From positions 1 through 64,000 of the forward strand of contig CAVGOA010000007.1 in the NCBI GenBank assembly GCA_963630635.1: a stretch of DNA of 64,000 nucleotides. Reading direction: 5' to 3'. This document shows positions 26,372-35,556 of this stretch, piece after piece (the stretch's first letter is position 1; every line of letters begins with the position of its first letter). The stretch is from Paratractidigestivibacter sp963630635 (lineage in GTDB: Bacteria; Actinomycetota; Coriobacteriia; Coriobacteriales; Atopobiaceae). Both the position numbers and the translations under genes were made by a program. Under the pieces are notes generated by a model. It saw only the letters and a program-made list of their open reading frames with translations. It was not told the DNA's origin and made no database searches.

Positions 26372-26609
26372 CTGCGCCAAAATCGGCGGACGTCAGTAAT
26401 TCTCGGCAAAAAAGTGCGCGCGAATCGGGGCTCGTCAGTACTTTTCGAGCTGCCTCAGGCCCATCTCGGTAAAGCGCCTTCGCAAACTCGCAGGTAAAAG
26501 ACGCGCGGTCTTCTCACTTAACCGAGAAGACCGCGCAAAGATACTGACGAGCGCCAAATCGCGCGCATATTTTTAGCCAAACTACAGACGAGCGCCATTT
26601 TTGGCGCAG
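26372..26609. repeat. Nested double inverted repeat around a central hairpin
   Basis: This fills the 317-base gap between priA and metK. Unit A (26372-26403, starts CTGCGCCAAAA) is matched by an inverted copy A' (26579-26609; about 24 of 31 bases). Inside them unit B (26413-26445, contains GCTCGTCAGTA) is matched by inverted B' (26537-26569; about 26 of 33). A and B also resemble each other in the CGTCAGTA segment. In the centre is a perfect 13-base hairpin GCGCGGTCTTCTC/GAGAAGACCGCGC at 26503-26536 with an eight-base loop. No coding potential is evident. Confidence 0.85.
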
Positions 26610-26628
26610 CCAGTACGCCAGGCCAGCC

Positions 26629-27891
26629 TTACGCCTCAAGCTCCTTGACGGCGGCGAGAAGCTCGTCCACGCGGTCGCGCTTCTCCCAGGTGAAGTCGGC
26701 GTCCTCGCGGCCAAAGTGGCCGTAGGCCGCGGTCTTCTCGAAGATGGGGCGACGAAGGTCAAGGTCACGGATAATCGCGCCCGGGCGCAGGTCAAAGACC
26801 TTCTGGACGGCGGTCTCGATCACGCGGTCATCGACCGAGCCGGTACCAAAGGTATCGACCATGACGGACAGCGGATGCGACACGCCAATAGCATAGGCCA
26901 GCTCGATCTCGCACTTGTGGGCCAGGCCCGCAGCCACGATGTTCTTGGCAACCCAACGCGCGGCGTAGGCGGCCGAGCGGTCGACCTTGGTGCAGTCCTT
27001 TCCGCTAAAGGCGCCGCCGCCGTGACGGCCCATGCCGCCGTAGGTGTCGACGATGATCTTGCGGCCGGTAAGGCCGGTGTCGCCCATGGGACCGCCCACA
27101 ACAAAGCGGCCGGTGGGGTTGACGTAGATCTGGGCGTTGTCCCACTTGATGCCCTGAGCGTCCAGAACAGGGGCGATGACGTGCTTGACCATATCGGCCT
27201 TGATGACGTCCATGTCCTCGATCGTCTCGCTGTGCTGAGTCGAGACAACCACGGCCGTGACCTCCACGGGCTTGTCGTCCTCGTAGCGCACGGTCACCTG
27301 GGTCTTGCCGTCGGGGCGCAGGTAGTCAAGGGTGTTGTCCTTGCGCACGGCGGTCAGGCGCTCGGCCATGCGGCTAGCCAGGTAGTGGGGCATGGGCATA
27401 AGGACGGGCGTCTCGTCGCAGGCGTAGCCAAACATCATGCCCTGGTCGCCGGCGCCCACCGCGTCAATGGGGTCGCTCGTGCGGCCGGCCTGGGTGTCAA
27501 AGGACTCGTCGACGCCGGCGGCGATGTCGGCGCTCTGCTCGTGGATCAGATTAAGAACGCCGCAGGTATCGCAGTCAAAGCCGTACTTTGCGCGGTCGTA
27601 GCCAATGCGGCGGATGGTCTCGCGCGCGATCTTCTGCACGTCGACGTAGGCCTCGGTGCGCACCTCGCCGGCCACGATCACGGTGCCGGTGGTGGCAAAG
27701 GTCTCGACGGCACAGCGCACGTTGTCGACGTTTGCGGGAACGCCATCGGGAGCCACATAGCCCTTCTCGGCCAGCTCGGTCTCCTTGGCGAGAATTGCGT
27801 CCAGGATGGCATCGCTCACCTGGTCGCAGATCTTGTCGGGGTGACCCTCGGTTACACTCTCGGAGGTAAATAGGTAGTTCTTCTGTGACAT
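26629..27891 (-). CDS. metK: S-adenosylmethionine synthetase
   Basis: Makes AdoMet from methionine and ATP. The 420 residues start MSQKNYLFTSESVTEGHPDK and show the family motifs GHPDKICDQ, GAGDQGMMFGYA near 149 and GGGAFSGKDCTKVDRS near 286. The ATG at 27891 is preceded by AAAGGAAG. No AdoMet riboswitch was recognised in the 128-base leader region. It is the first gene of the unit containing priA, def, fmt and rsmB, or is separated from them by the palindromic element. Confidence 0.96.
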   Translation of the reverse strand: MSQKNYLFTSESVTEGHPDKICDQVSDAILDAILAKETELAEKGYVAPDGVPANVDNVRCAVETFATTGTVIVAGEVRTEAYVDVQKIARETIRRIGYDRAKYGFDCDTCGVLNLIHEQSADIAAGVDESFDTQAGRTSDPIDAVGAGDQGMMFGYACDETPVLMPMPHYLASRMAERLTAVRKDNTLDYLRPDGKTQVTVRYEDDKPVEVTAVVVSTQHSETIEDMDVIKADMVKHVIAPVLDAQGIKWDNAQIYVNPTGRFVVGGPMGDTGLTGRKIIVDTYGGMGRHGGGAFSGKDCTKVDRSAAYAARWVAKNIVAAGLAHKCEIELAYAIGVSHPLSVMVDTFGTGSVDDRVIETAVQKVFDLRPGAIIRDLDLRRPIFEKTAAYGHFGREDADFTWEKRDRVDELLAAVKELEA

Positions 27892-28019
27892 GCTAAGACT
27901 TCCTTTCTTGCTGCAGTCACGATATCCAACTGGGCAGGTCAGACACCCAGTCATTACCACGTTCGGGGCTTGGGGCGTGCGTGAAACCCGCTGCCGCGCA
28001 CCGCTTGTCAGCGCCGGGC

Positions 28020-28760
28020 CTACTCGAAGCCCAGTTGCTGGCGGCCCTTCTCGGTGCCCATGCCCACAAAAGCTAGATGCACCAGTTTAGACGAGAACTC
28101 ATCGGAGTCTTCCAAGATCTTGTCGGCCGGTCGCTCCAGCACGGCAAAGGTAAAGGCACCGGCGATCGCGATGGCGCCCAGGCGGCTGTCTATGTCTGCG
28201 CGCACGACGCCCTCTTCCTTGGCACGGTCGAACTGCGCCGAGAGGATAGAGATAATGCGGGCCAGGCGGGTCTCGACGCTGGGAAGAACGCTCTCGTTGG
28301 ACTCAAGAAGCTCGCGCGTCATAGCCAGGGCCAAAGGGCTTCCCGGGCGCATGCCGGCAGACAGCACGCGCGACAGGCGCGTGATGGACTCTAAGGCAGA
28401 CGGCGCCTTGGCCACCGCAGTCTCGATCTGGTCCACCAGATCGTCGACCGAACGGTCGAAGATCGACTGGACCAGGGCGTTCTTATCGGCAAAGTAATAG
28501 TAGAGGGAACCCTTTGACATGTTGCAGCGAGAGGAAACCTCGCTCATCTGAAAATCGGTGCCGCCCGACTCCACCATAAGCTCGGTGGCCGCCGCCATGA
28601 TGCGCTCGCGGGTGGCAGCGCTCTTGCGGGTCTTGATGTCTGAGCGCAAACGCGTGGCCTGGCGACTCATGACATCCTCGACGGCATCTTTTGCCGCCTC
28701 GCGCGCGTCGCGCACCGAGCGCGCGATCCCTGTGGCGGTGTTCTCGTCAATCAGGCCCAT
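28020..28760 (-). CDS. TetR-family transcriptional regulator
   Basis: The 246 residues begin with an unusual charged 60-residue N-terminal extension, then the TetR helix-turn-helix RERIMAAATELMVESGG...MSEVSSRCNMSKGSLYYYFADK at about 65-110, and a helical ligand domain. It is divergent from the yhgE pair, and TetR-yhgE pairing is common, so it probably controls those genes and itself. The ATG at 28760 follows GGGAAGGGG; an earlier ATG exists upstream. Confidence 0.88.
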   Translation of the reverse strand: MGLIDENTATGIARSVRDAREAAKDAVEDVMSRQATRLRSDIKTRKSAATRERIMAAATELMVESGGTDFQMSEVSSRCNMSKGSLYYYFADKNALVQSIFDRSVDDLVDQIETAVAKAPSALESITRLSRVLSAGMRPGSPLALAMTRELLESNESVLPSVETRLARIISILSAQFDRAKEEGVVRADIDSRLGAIAIAGAFTFAVLERPADKILEDSDEFSSKLVHLAFVGMGTEKGRQQLGFE

Positions 28761-28824
28761 CGTGTCCCCTTCCCTCATATCAACCGAACGGGATAATAGC
28801 ATCTATATATAGAGGGACTTTGGG

Positions 28825-28852
28825 AGTTTTTTGAGAATGTTTCAAAAAAACT
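28825..28852. promoter_or_regulatory. Candidate TetR operator between tetR and yhgE
   Basis: Inverted repeat AGTTTTTTGA-GAATGTT-TCAAAAAAACT, with one extra A in the right arm. It lies in the 225-base divergent region; a second palindrome, formed by GGCGAGAA and TTCTCGTC, lies at 28912-28930. Confidence 0.5.
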
Positions 28853-28985
28853 AGACTTCCGTGACTATTGCGAGGTTTAGCGGGATACATTCATAAAGGC
28901 AAATTAGGCCATGGCGAGAATTTCTCGTCATAGAACATGAGATACCAATAGGCTCGACGAAGCAAAGATGGAAAGGCTCCACCCC

Positions 28986-31751
28986 GTGCGAAAAGTATTT
29001 CAGATTTTCTTGCGCGACTTAAAACGCCTGCTCAAGAACCCCGTGGCGATTATCGTCACAATCGGCGTCGCGATTATCCCCTCCCTTTACGCGTGGTTTA
29101 ACATCCTGGCCAACTGGGATCCCTACGAGAACACCTCGACCGTGCCCATCGCCGTGGTCATCCAGGACGAGGGCGCCGATATCTCTGACATGGGCTACAC
29201 CAACGCCGGCGACATGATCCGCGAGCGCCTGGAAGAGAACACCCAGCTTGCCTGGACCTTCGTCGACACCCAAGACGCCGCGCTTGAGGGCGTCGAGGCC
29301 GGCACTTACTACGCCGCCTTCATCATCCCCCAAGACTTCACCTCGACCCTGGCCGATGTCCTTAACGGCTCGACCAGCAAGGCCCACATCGGCTACTACG
29401 TCAACGAGAAGGTCAACGCCGTCGCGCCCAAGGTGACCGACACCGGCTCGACCACGCTCGAGAACCAGATCTCCAACGAGTTCGTGAACACCGTGGGCGA
29501 GGTCGTCACCGAGAAGCTCCAGGGCGTGGCGACCGACGCTGCGGGATCTATCAACTCGACGCGCGACTCGGTGGCCGCCGACCTGCGCGAGGTGTCGGAC
29601 TCCTTGAACACCCTGGCGAGCAACGTCTCGGGCGTTCACAGCTCGATCCAGAAGAGCCGCGACACCATTAGCTCTGCTCGCCAGGCGACCCAGGACCTCT
29701 CGCAGGGCGCCANNNNNNNNNNNNNNNNNNNNNNNNNNNNNNNNNNNNNNNNNNNNNNNNNNNNNNNNNNNNNNNNNNNNNNNNNNNNNNNNNNNNNNNN
29801 NNNNNNNNNNNNNNNNNNNNNNNNNNNNNNNNNNNNNNNNNNNNNNNNNNNNNNNNNNNNNNNNNNNNNNNNNNNNNNNNNNNNNNNNNNNNNNNNNNNN
29901 NNNNNNNNNNNNNNNNNNNNNNNNNNNNNNNNNNNNNNNNNNNNNNNNNNNGATCTTCGCACCTCGCTTGAGCGCCTTAAGTACAACAAGCTCGAGAAGC
30001 TCGACGATTCCGTCGTGGGCAAAGAGGCCGCCATCAAGGCAATCGACGCCGCGATCACCTCGCTCGACTCCGTGGATTCCCAAACGGCAGCCAAGGTCGA
30101 CACCTTAAAGTCCTACTCCGACTCCATCAAAGCCGGAAACGACAGCGTGGCCGAGCTCTCCACCAACGTCAACGACGTCATCCAGACCAGCGTCAACGGC
30201 CTGAACAGCGTCTCTTCGTCGGTCAACAGCGATGTGCTTCCCGCCGTCAACTCGACGCTCGACACCTTTGCCACCTTTGGCGGCAAGGTCGTGGGCACCA
30301 CCTCTACCCTGCCCTCCATGCTCTCGCAGGCGGACTCTACGCTGGCAAGCCTGGACGCCGTCTTGAGCCAGTGCGACTCGTCGCTTGACTCCACGTCCTC
30401 GACCTTGGCCTCTGCCGCCGAGAAGGTCTCTTCTTTGGCAGACGACGTCTCGGCCGTGGCCGCCGCCGAGACCTACGCGGGCATCTCCAACGTCCTTGAC
30501 CTCAACGCCGAGAGCGTCGGCGACTTCTTGGGCTCGCCGGCAGAGCTTGTCACCGAGTCGATCTTCCCCGTCGAGAACTACGGCAGCGGCGTTGCCCCCT
30601 TCTACACCAACCTGGCCCTGTGGGTGGGCGGCTTTGTCCTGGTCGCCATCTACAAGCTCGAGGTCGACGACGAGGGCATCGGCGACTTCAAACCCTGGCA
30701 AGGCTTCTTTGGCCGCTGGCTGCTCTTGAACCTCATCGGCCAGCTGCAGGCCATTATCTGCTGCATCGGCGACATCTGCCTAGGCATCCAGTGTCTGTCG
30801 CCTGCGGCCTTCGTCTTCGCAGGCATGGTCGAGTCCTTTGTCTACGTCTTCTTCATCTACGCCCTCTCCATCGCCTTCAAGCACATCGGCAAGGCGCTGG
30901 GCGTGCTTATCGTCGTCTTGCAGATCCCAGGCGCCTCGGGCCTCTACCCCATCGAGATGCAGCCCGATTTCTTCCAAGCGCTCAACCCCTGGCTGCCCTT
31001 CACCTACGGCATCAACGCCATGCGCGAGGCAATCGCCGGCTTCTACGGCAACTACTATGCCCAGAACCTGGCCGTTCTTCTCGTTTACCTGATCCCGGCC
31101 CTGCTCATTGGCGTGACGGCCAGAAAACACCTGCTCAACATCAACAACCTCTTTGACAAGAAGCTCGCCGAGACCGACATGATGATCGCCGAGCGCACCG
31201 GCATGACCAACCCGCACTTCAGGCTCTCGACCATCGTCAAGGCCCTCATGGACTCCAAGGGCTACAAAGAGACCTTCCTCGAGACCGCAGCCGGCTTCGA
31301 GCTGGCCTACCCCGTCATGATCCGCCGCGGTTTTGCCGCCCTGATCGTGGTGCCGCTGATCCTTCTCGCCCTGATGTTCATCCACCCGGCCAAGTTCTTG
31401 ATGCTCATGCTGTGGGTCCTCTCGTTGCTGATCATCTGCACGTTCTTGATCGTGGTCGAGTACTTCCACAACCGAGTCTCCGAGAAGACCCACCTGGCCG
31501 ATATGGACCAAGACGAGCTCTATGACATGCTGGGCGACGAGCTCAAGGCCGAGCTTTTGGCCTTTGCCCCGTTCGAGAAGATGCGCCGCGAGAAGACCCT
31601 GCCCCTGGCGCGCCTTGTGATCCCCCGTGCAAAAGGAAGCGATGAGAACAGCGAGAACAACGCCGACGCCGATGCAACCGCAACAGACGCGACCGCGGCC
31701 GGCGACACTGCCGTGCAAGACCGTGCCGAGAAAGGCGGTGATGCGCGATGA
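28986..31751 (+). CDS. YhgE/Pip-family membrane protein, with assembly gap
   Basis: Large membrane protein of the phage-infection-protein (Pip)/YhgE family, related to ABC-2 type permeases. It has one N-terminal helix (IVTIGVAIIPSLYAWFNI), a long Ser/Thr/Asp-rich coiled extracytoplasmic region, and five or six helices from about residue 540, ending in a charged Asn/Asp/Ala tail. 239 N at 29713-29951 fall in the coiled region; both sides are in the same frame. A GTG at 28986 with GGAAAGG nine bases upstream is preferred to the ATG at 28968 because homologues start near RKVFQIFLRDLKR. The exact cargo is unknown. Confidence 0.85.
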   Translation: MRKVFQIFLRDLKRLLKNPVAIIVTIGVAIIPSLYAWFNILANWDPYENTSTVPIAVVIQDEGADISDMGYTNAGDMIRERLEENTQLAWTFVDTQDAALEGVEAGTYYAAFIIPQDFTSTLADVLNGSTSKAHIGYYVNEKVNAVAPKVTDTGSTTLENQISNEFVNTVGEVVTEKLQGVATDAAGSINSTRDSVAADLREVSDSLNTLASNVSGVHSSIQKSRDTISSARQATQDLSQGAXXXXXXXXXXXXXXXXXXXXXXXXXXXXXXXXXXXXXXXXXXXXXXXXXXXXXXXXXXXXXXXXXXXXXXXXXXXXXXXXDLRTSLERLKYNKLEKLDDSVVGKEAAIKAIDAAITSLDSVDSQTAAKVDTLKSYSDSIKAGNDSVAELSTNVNDVIQTSVNGLNSVSSSVNSDVLPAVNSTLDTFATFGGKVVGTTSTLPSMLSQADSTLASLDAVLSQCDSSLDSTSSTLASAAEKVSSLADDVSAVAAAETYAGISNVLDLNAESVGDFLGSPAELVTESIFPVENYGSGVAPFYTNLALWVGGFVLVAIYKLEVDDEGIGDFKPWQGFFGRWLLLNLIGQLQAIICCIGDICLGIQCLSPAAFVFAGMVESFVYVFFIYALSIAFKHIGKALGVLIVVLQIPGASGLYPIEMQPDFFQALNPWLPFTYGINAMREAIAGFYGNYYAQNLAVLLVYLIPALLIGVTARKHLLNINNLFDKKLAETDMMIAERTGMTNPHFRLSTIVKALMDSKGYKETFLETAAGFELAYPVMIRRGFAALIVVPLILLALMFIHPAKFLMLMLWVLSLLIICTFLIVVEYFHNRVSEKTHLADMDQDELYDMLGDELKAELLAFAPFEKMRREKTLPLARLVIPRAKGSDENSENNADADATATDATAAGDTAVQDRAEKGGDAR
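29713..29951. other. Assembly gap of 239 N
   Basis: Undetermined bases inside the coiled region of the first yhgE gene. The reading frame is the same on both sides for the given length, though 239 is only meaningful if the gap size was measured and not estimated. Confidence 0.99.
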
Positions 31752-33976
31752 GTAAGATCTTTGCCCTGGTCAAGCGCGACGCCAGCCACGTCTTTGCCAA
31801 CGTCATCAGCCTGGTCGTGTGCGTGGGCATGATCGTCGTGCCCTGCTTCTACGCCTGGTTCAACATCGCCGGCAGCTGGGACCCCTACGGCAACACCAAG
31901 AACCTCAAGGTGGCCCTTGCCAACTCCGACGCCGGCTACACGAGCGACCTTATCCCCGTGAACATCAACATGGGCGAGCGTATGGTCTCTGACCTGCAGG
32001 GATCCACTTCCATTGGCTACATCGTCACCAGCGAGGAAGAAGCCATCGAGGGCGTCAAGAGCGGCGAGTACTACGCGGCCATCGTCTTTCCCGAGGACTT
32101 CACCGCAAACATGATGAGCGTCGCCACCACCGCCTCGGTGCGCCCGCAGGTGCGTTTCTACCAAAACGAGAAGCAAAACGCGATCGCCGCGATCGTTACC
32201 AACAAGGCCTCGACCGCCGTGCAGCAAGACATCGACGAGTCGTTTGCCAAGTCGGTGACCACGGTGGGCGCGGGCATCTTGAGCGAGTTCTCGGACTACC
32301 TCACCGACGACAACCTCTCGAGCTTCACCGAGAAGCTCGACACCGCGCTCGACAGCGCCGTGAGCACTCTCAACTCGACGTCTGCCAGCTTGAGGACCTT
32401 CTCGACTTTGGCCGAGTCCACGCAGGGCCTTATGGACGCGACGAGCGAAGGCGCCACAACCTCGCTTTCTGCGACGCTTGACGCCGGCAACACGCTGCGC
32501 GAGACGGCCAGCGACGTGAGCCGCCTGGGCACCGCCTTCGACGGCACCGTGAGCACACTAAACAACGCCTTGACGTCCAGCTCCGAGGCCATCGACAAGG
32601 TCCAGACGCAGGTCGACGAGGCCTTTGACAAGGCGGGCGACCAGACCAACAAGATGGAGGACGGCCTTAAGAAGGCCGCCGACGTCGCCACCCAGGCCGC
32701 CGACAAGATGGCCGACTTCGACGAGAAGCTTGGCCGCGCCGTCGACGAGCTGAACGATGTCATGGCCAAACTCGAAGAGGGCACGACCACGTACAACGTT
32801 GTACAGGACACCCGCGACAACGTCCTTGAGTTCCAGCAGAGCGCCCAGGACGCCCAGAGCCGTCTGCGCACCCTGGCAAGTCAGCTCAACAAGTCCGCAA
32901 GCGACCTTGCGCAGGGCGTGACCGACACCCAGACCGCCCGCGAGACCGCCTCTAAGGTGATCGGCGAGGCCAAGGGTTCTCTCGCCGCCGCCCAAAACGA
33001 CTACGAGAACAACGTCAAGGGCTCGCTGGGCTCGCTGTCCAGCAGCATCGACGAGGCCGCCACCAAGGCAGACCAGATCGCGACCAAGCTCTCTGGCACC
33101 ACAGAGACCGTGAAGTCGACCTCGAGCGACGCCGTTAGCGCGCTGGGTCGCGCCAAGACCCGCATCGACCAGACCGCCGACAGGATCGACGCCGCCGCGG
33201 CCAAGATCTCTGACCTCAAGGGCAGCCTCACCGAGGCCATCGAGTCCGACGACATGCAGAAGGTCCGCACCATCTTGACCGAGGGCCCGGACGCACTTGC
33301 CGCCTTCATCTCGTCCCCCGTCGAGATGGACCGCAACGCCCTCTACGCCATCGAGAACAACGGTAGCGCCATGGCGCCCTTCTACACCACCCTGGCCATC
33401 TGGATCGGCGGCGTCGTGCTGGCGGCCCTGGTGCGCTGCAACCCCAGCGAGAAAGCCTGCGAAGAGCTGGGCTTGAAGCCGCACCACGGCTACCTGGGCC
33501 GCATCGTCTTCTTCGTGGTGATCGGCTTCATCCAGTCGAGCGTCATCCTTTTGGGCGACCTCTACTTCCTGGGCGTCCAGTGCGCCAACCCCGGCCTCTT
33601 CCTTTTGGCCGGCTGGGCCGCGAGCTTCGTCTTCATCAACATCATCTATGCCCTGACGGCGAGCTTCGGCGACGTGGGCAAGGCCATCGCGGTTGTCCTG
33701 ATGGTCATCCAGGTGGCGGGCTCTGGTGGCACCTTCCCGGTGCAGATGCTTCCCGACGCCTTCCAGAAGGTCTACCCCTTCCTGCCCTTCGTCCACTCCG
33801 AAAACGCCATGCGCGCAGCCATGTTTGGCCTGTACAACGGTGATTTTTGGCAAGAGATGCTCTACTTGCTGAGCTACCTTGTGCCTTCGCTTTTGCTTGG
33901 CCTTCTGCTGCGCAAGCCGGTGATTCGCCTCACCGAGTGGATGGAGCACAAGCTGGAGTCCACCAAGGTCATGTAA
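31748..33976 (+). CDS. YhgE/Pip-family membrane protein, second copy
   Basis: A 742-residue paralogue of the preceding protein with the same plan: N-terminal helix (VISLVVCVGMIVVPCFYAWFNIAGSWDPY), an extracytoplasmic coiled region rich in Asp, Ser and Thr (about 110-520), and five or six C-terminal helices with GGTFPVQMLPDAFQKVYPFLPF. The ATG overlaps the previous stop by four bases (ATGA), so the two are coupled and probably form a hetero-complex. It ends with a strong terminator 45 bases on. Confidence 0.9.
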   Translation: MSKIFALVKRDASHVFANVISLVVCVGMIVVPCFYAWFNIAGSWDPYGNTKNLKVALANSDAGYTSDLIPVNINMGERMVSDLQGSTSIGYIVTSEEEAIEGVKSGEYYAAIVFPEDFTANMMSVATTASVRPQVRFYQNEKQNAIAAIVTNKASTAVQQDIDESFAKSVTTVGAGILSEFSDYLTDDNLSSFTEKLDTALDSAVSTLNSTSASLRTFSTLAESTQGLMDATSEGATTSLSATLDAGNTLRETASDVSRLGTAFDGTVSTLNNALTSSSEAIDKVQTQVDEAFDKAGDQTNKMEDGLKKAADVATQAADKMADFDEKLGRAVDELNDVMAKLEEGTTTYNVVQDTRDNVLEFQQSAQDAQSRLRTLASQLNKSASDLAQGVTDTQTARETASKVIGEAKGSLAAAQNDYENNVKGSLGSLSSSIDEAATKADQIATKLSGTTETVKSTSSDAVSALGRAKTRIDQTADRIDAAAAKISDLKGSLTEAIESDDMQKVRTILTEGPDALAAFISSPVEMDRNALYAIENNGSAMAPFYTTLAIWIGGVVLAALVRCNPSEKACEELGLKPHHGYLGRIVFFVVIGFIQSSVILLGDLYFLGVQCANPGLFLLAGWAASFVFINIIYALTASFGDVGKAIAVVLMVIQVAGSGGTFPVQMLPDAFQKVYPFLPFVHSENAMRAAMFGLYNGDFWQEMLYLLSYLVPSLLLGLLLRKPVIRLTEWMEHKLESTKVM

Positions 33977-34020
33977 CCCAGGCGGCGAGAAGACCTTACC
34001 AGCCGCGAGTCACACAAATA

Positions 34021-34063
34021 GAGCCCCCGAGCTGCAGGTTATTGCGCTCGGGGGCTCTTTTTT
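34021..34063 (+). terminator. Terminator of the yhgE pair
   Basis: Perfect twelve-base stem GAGCCCCCGAGC/GCTCGGGGGCTC followed by TTTTTTATT. Confidence 0.95.
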
Positions 34064-34108
34064 ATTGGGAGCGTGGGGGCAACGGGCCGGCCGCGTTCTT
34101 CTCGCCGA

Positions 34109-34747
34109 CTAGAGATCCCAGCAGGTATCCTTGTCCTTCTCGGTGATCGCACGGATGACGTGACAGGGGTTGCCCACCGCCACCGAGTTGCTGGGGATGT
34201 CCTTGACCACCACGCTGCCGCCGCCGATCACGACGTTGCTGCCAATGGTGACGCCGGGCATGACCTGGACTCCCGCACCGATCCAGACGTCGTTGCCCAC
34301 CGTGATGGGATAGGCGTACTCCAGGCCCTTATTGCGGCGAGGGGCGTCGATGGGGTGGCCGGCGGTGTAGAAGCCGCACTTGGGCGCGATAAAAACGTTG
34401 TCGCCAAAGGTGACCTTGGCGCCATCAAGGATCACCAGGTCGTGATTGGCGTAGAAGTTGTGGCCCACCTCGATGTTGTAGCCGTAGTCGCACCAAAAGG
34501 ACGGTTCGATGGTCAAGGTATCGGCGATGCGGCCCAAGAGCTGGCGCAAGATCTTCTCGCGCTCATTGGCCTTAGACGGCGGCAGCTGGTTGTACTGCCA
34601 GCACAGCTCCTTGGCGTGGGCGCGCTCGACGGCCAGGCCCTCGTCGTAGTTGGCGTCGTAGAGCATGTTGGCCAGCATCTTGTCTTTCTCGGTCATCTGG
34701 CCTGCGGGTTGGGTGGCGTTTGCGGTCTTCTTGCTCTTCTCGGTCAT
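34109..34747 (-). CDS. Maltose/galactoside O-acetyltransferase-like, left-handed beta helix
   Basis: The 212 residues start with a Lys/Thr-rich tail, then the Maa domain (KMLANMLYDANYDEGL) and hexapeptide turns [IV]-G-x4 through residues 80-195. The catalytic His lies in FYTAGHPIDAP and the C-terminal VAVGNPCHVIR closes the fold. Acetyl-CoA dependent acetylation of a sugar is expected; the acceptor is unknown. It lies two bases after a paralogue, so the pair is a recent tandem duplication or a two-enzyme unit. Confidence 0.9.
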   Translation of the reverse strand: MTEKSKKTANATQPAGQMTEKDKMLANMLYDANYDEGLAVERAHAKELCWQYNQLPPSKANEREKILRQLLGRIADTLTIEPSFWCDYGYNIEVGHNFYANHDLVILDGAKVTFGDNVFIAPKCGFYTAGHPIDAPRRNKGLEYAYPITVGNDVWIGAGVQVMPGVTIGSNVVIGGGSVVVKDIPSNSVAVGNPCHVIRAITEKDKDTCWDL

Positions 34748-34749
34748 GG

Positions 34750-35343
34750 CTAATCTCCAATAATGTCCAGGTAATCGGTCTTGTCGGCGTCGGTGATTGG
34801 TCGAAGAACGTGGCAGGGGTTTCCCACCGCAATGACGCCCGCCGGGATGTCGCGGGTCACGATGCTGCCCGTGCCAATGATCGTGCCCTCGCCAATGGTC
34901 ACGCCCGGGGTCACCTTGACGTCGCCGCCCAGCCAGCAGTTCTTTTCAATGTGGATGGGCTTGCCGTAGCAGGCGCCGCGGATGCGCTCCTGCGCGTCAG
35001 TGGAGTGGTTGGCGGCATAGAGCCCCACGTTGGGACCCAGCAGGGTGTGCTCACCGATGGTCACCTGGGCGCAATCCAAGATCACACAGCCAAAGTTGAT
35101 GTAGACGTCGTCTTCTATGTGGATGTTGGAGCCAAACTCGCACTTGAAATCGGGCTCGATCCACACGCGCTGGCCCACCGAGCCAAAAAGCTTGCGCATA
35201 AGCTCTTCTCGCAGCTCAACCTGATCGTCATCGGTGGCGTTGTAGGCACGAAAGAGCTTCTTCGCCTCGACGCGGCGATTGAAGAGGTCCTCGTCAAAGT
35301 CGTTGTAAACCAGTCCCTGTTGGAGCCTTTCCCAGGTGTTCAT
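34750..35343 (-). CDS. Maltose/galactoside O-acetyltransferase-like, second copy
   Basis: A 197-residue paralogue of the neighbouring acetyltransferase with the same N-terminal Maa domain (MNTWERLQQGLVYNDFDEDL) and hexapeptide beta helix. The catalytic His is in LYAANHSTDAQ. The ATG at 35343 was chosen because AGGGGGG lies upstream at workable spacing. The two differ widely in the acceptor-binding loops, suggesting different acceptors. Confidence 0.9.
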   Translation of the reverse strand: MNTWERLQQGLVYNDFDEDLFNRRVEAKKLFRAYNATDDDQVELREELMRKLFGSVGQRVWIEPDFKCEFGSNIHIEDDVYINFGCVILDCAQVTIGEHTLLGPNVGLYAANHSTDAQERIRGACYGKPIHIEKNCWLGGDVKVTPGVTIGEGTIIGTGSIVTRDIPAGVIAVGNPCHVLRPITDADKTDYLDIIGD

Positions 35344-35511
35344 AATCCTCATCCCCCCTAGTCCTAAAAAAGGCCAACGTATGGTTCGTGACTCTAGCAC
35401 TAAAGACGCGACATAAGGGCCGCCTCTACACGATTGACCGCCCGGGCGTCACCAAATTATGTCAACGCCGTCTGGGCCGCGGCCGCGCGCCCTTCTCGCC
35501 ACCGCAGCGGC

Positions 35512-35517
35512 TATACT
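35512..35517 (+). promoter_or_regulatory. -10 element of the gltX promoter
   Basis: TATACT 40 bases before the gltX start. No good -35 is seen at 17 bases; a GGCGAGAAG motif (as TTCTCGCC, 35493-35500) lies in the spacer region. Confidence 0.5.
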
Positions 35518-35556
35518 TTAGGAGTTTGTGAAACTCTCTTAGTTCCAGGAGACCGC

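Noticed and set aside
26503..26536. Simple terminator of priA/metK
   Set aside because: Stem has no T-run on either side and is part of a larger nested structure.
27892..28019. AdoMet riboswitch before metK
   Set aside because: No P1-P4 pattern or conserved core was recognised in the 128 bases.
34109..35343. Chloramphenicol acetyltransferase (xenobiotic type)
   Set aside because: N-terminal Maa domain and spacing fit sugar O-acetyltransferases better.
35344..35556. T-box before gltX
   Set aside because: No T-box sequence or specifier loop was seen; the leader after the -10 is only about 40 bases.
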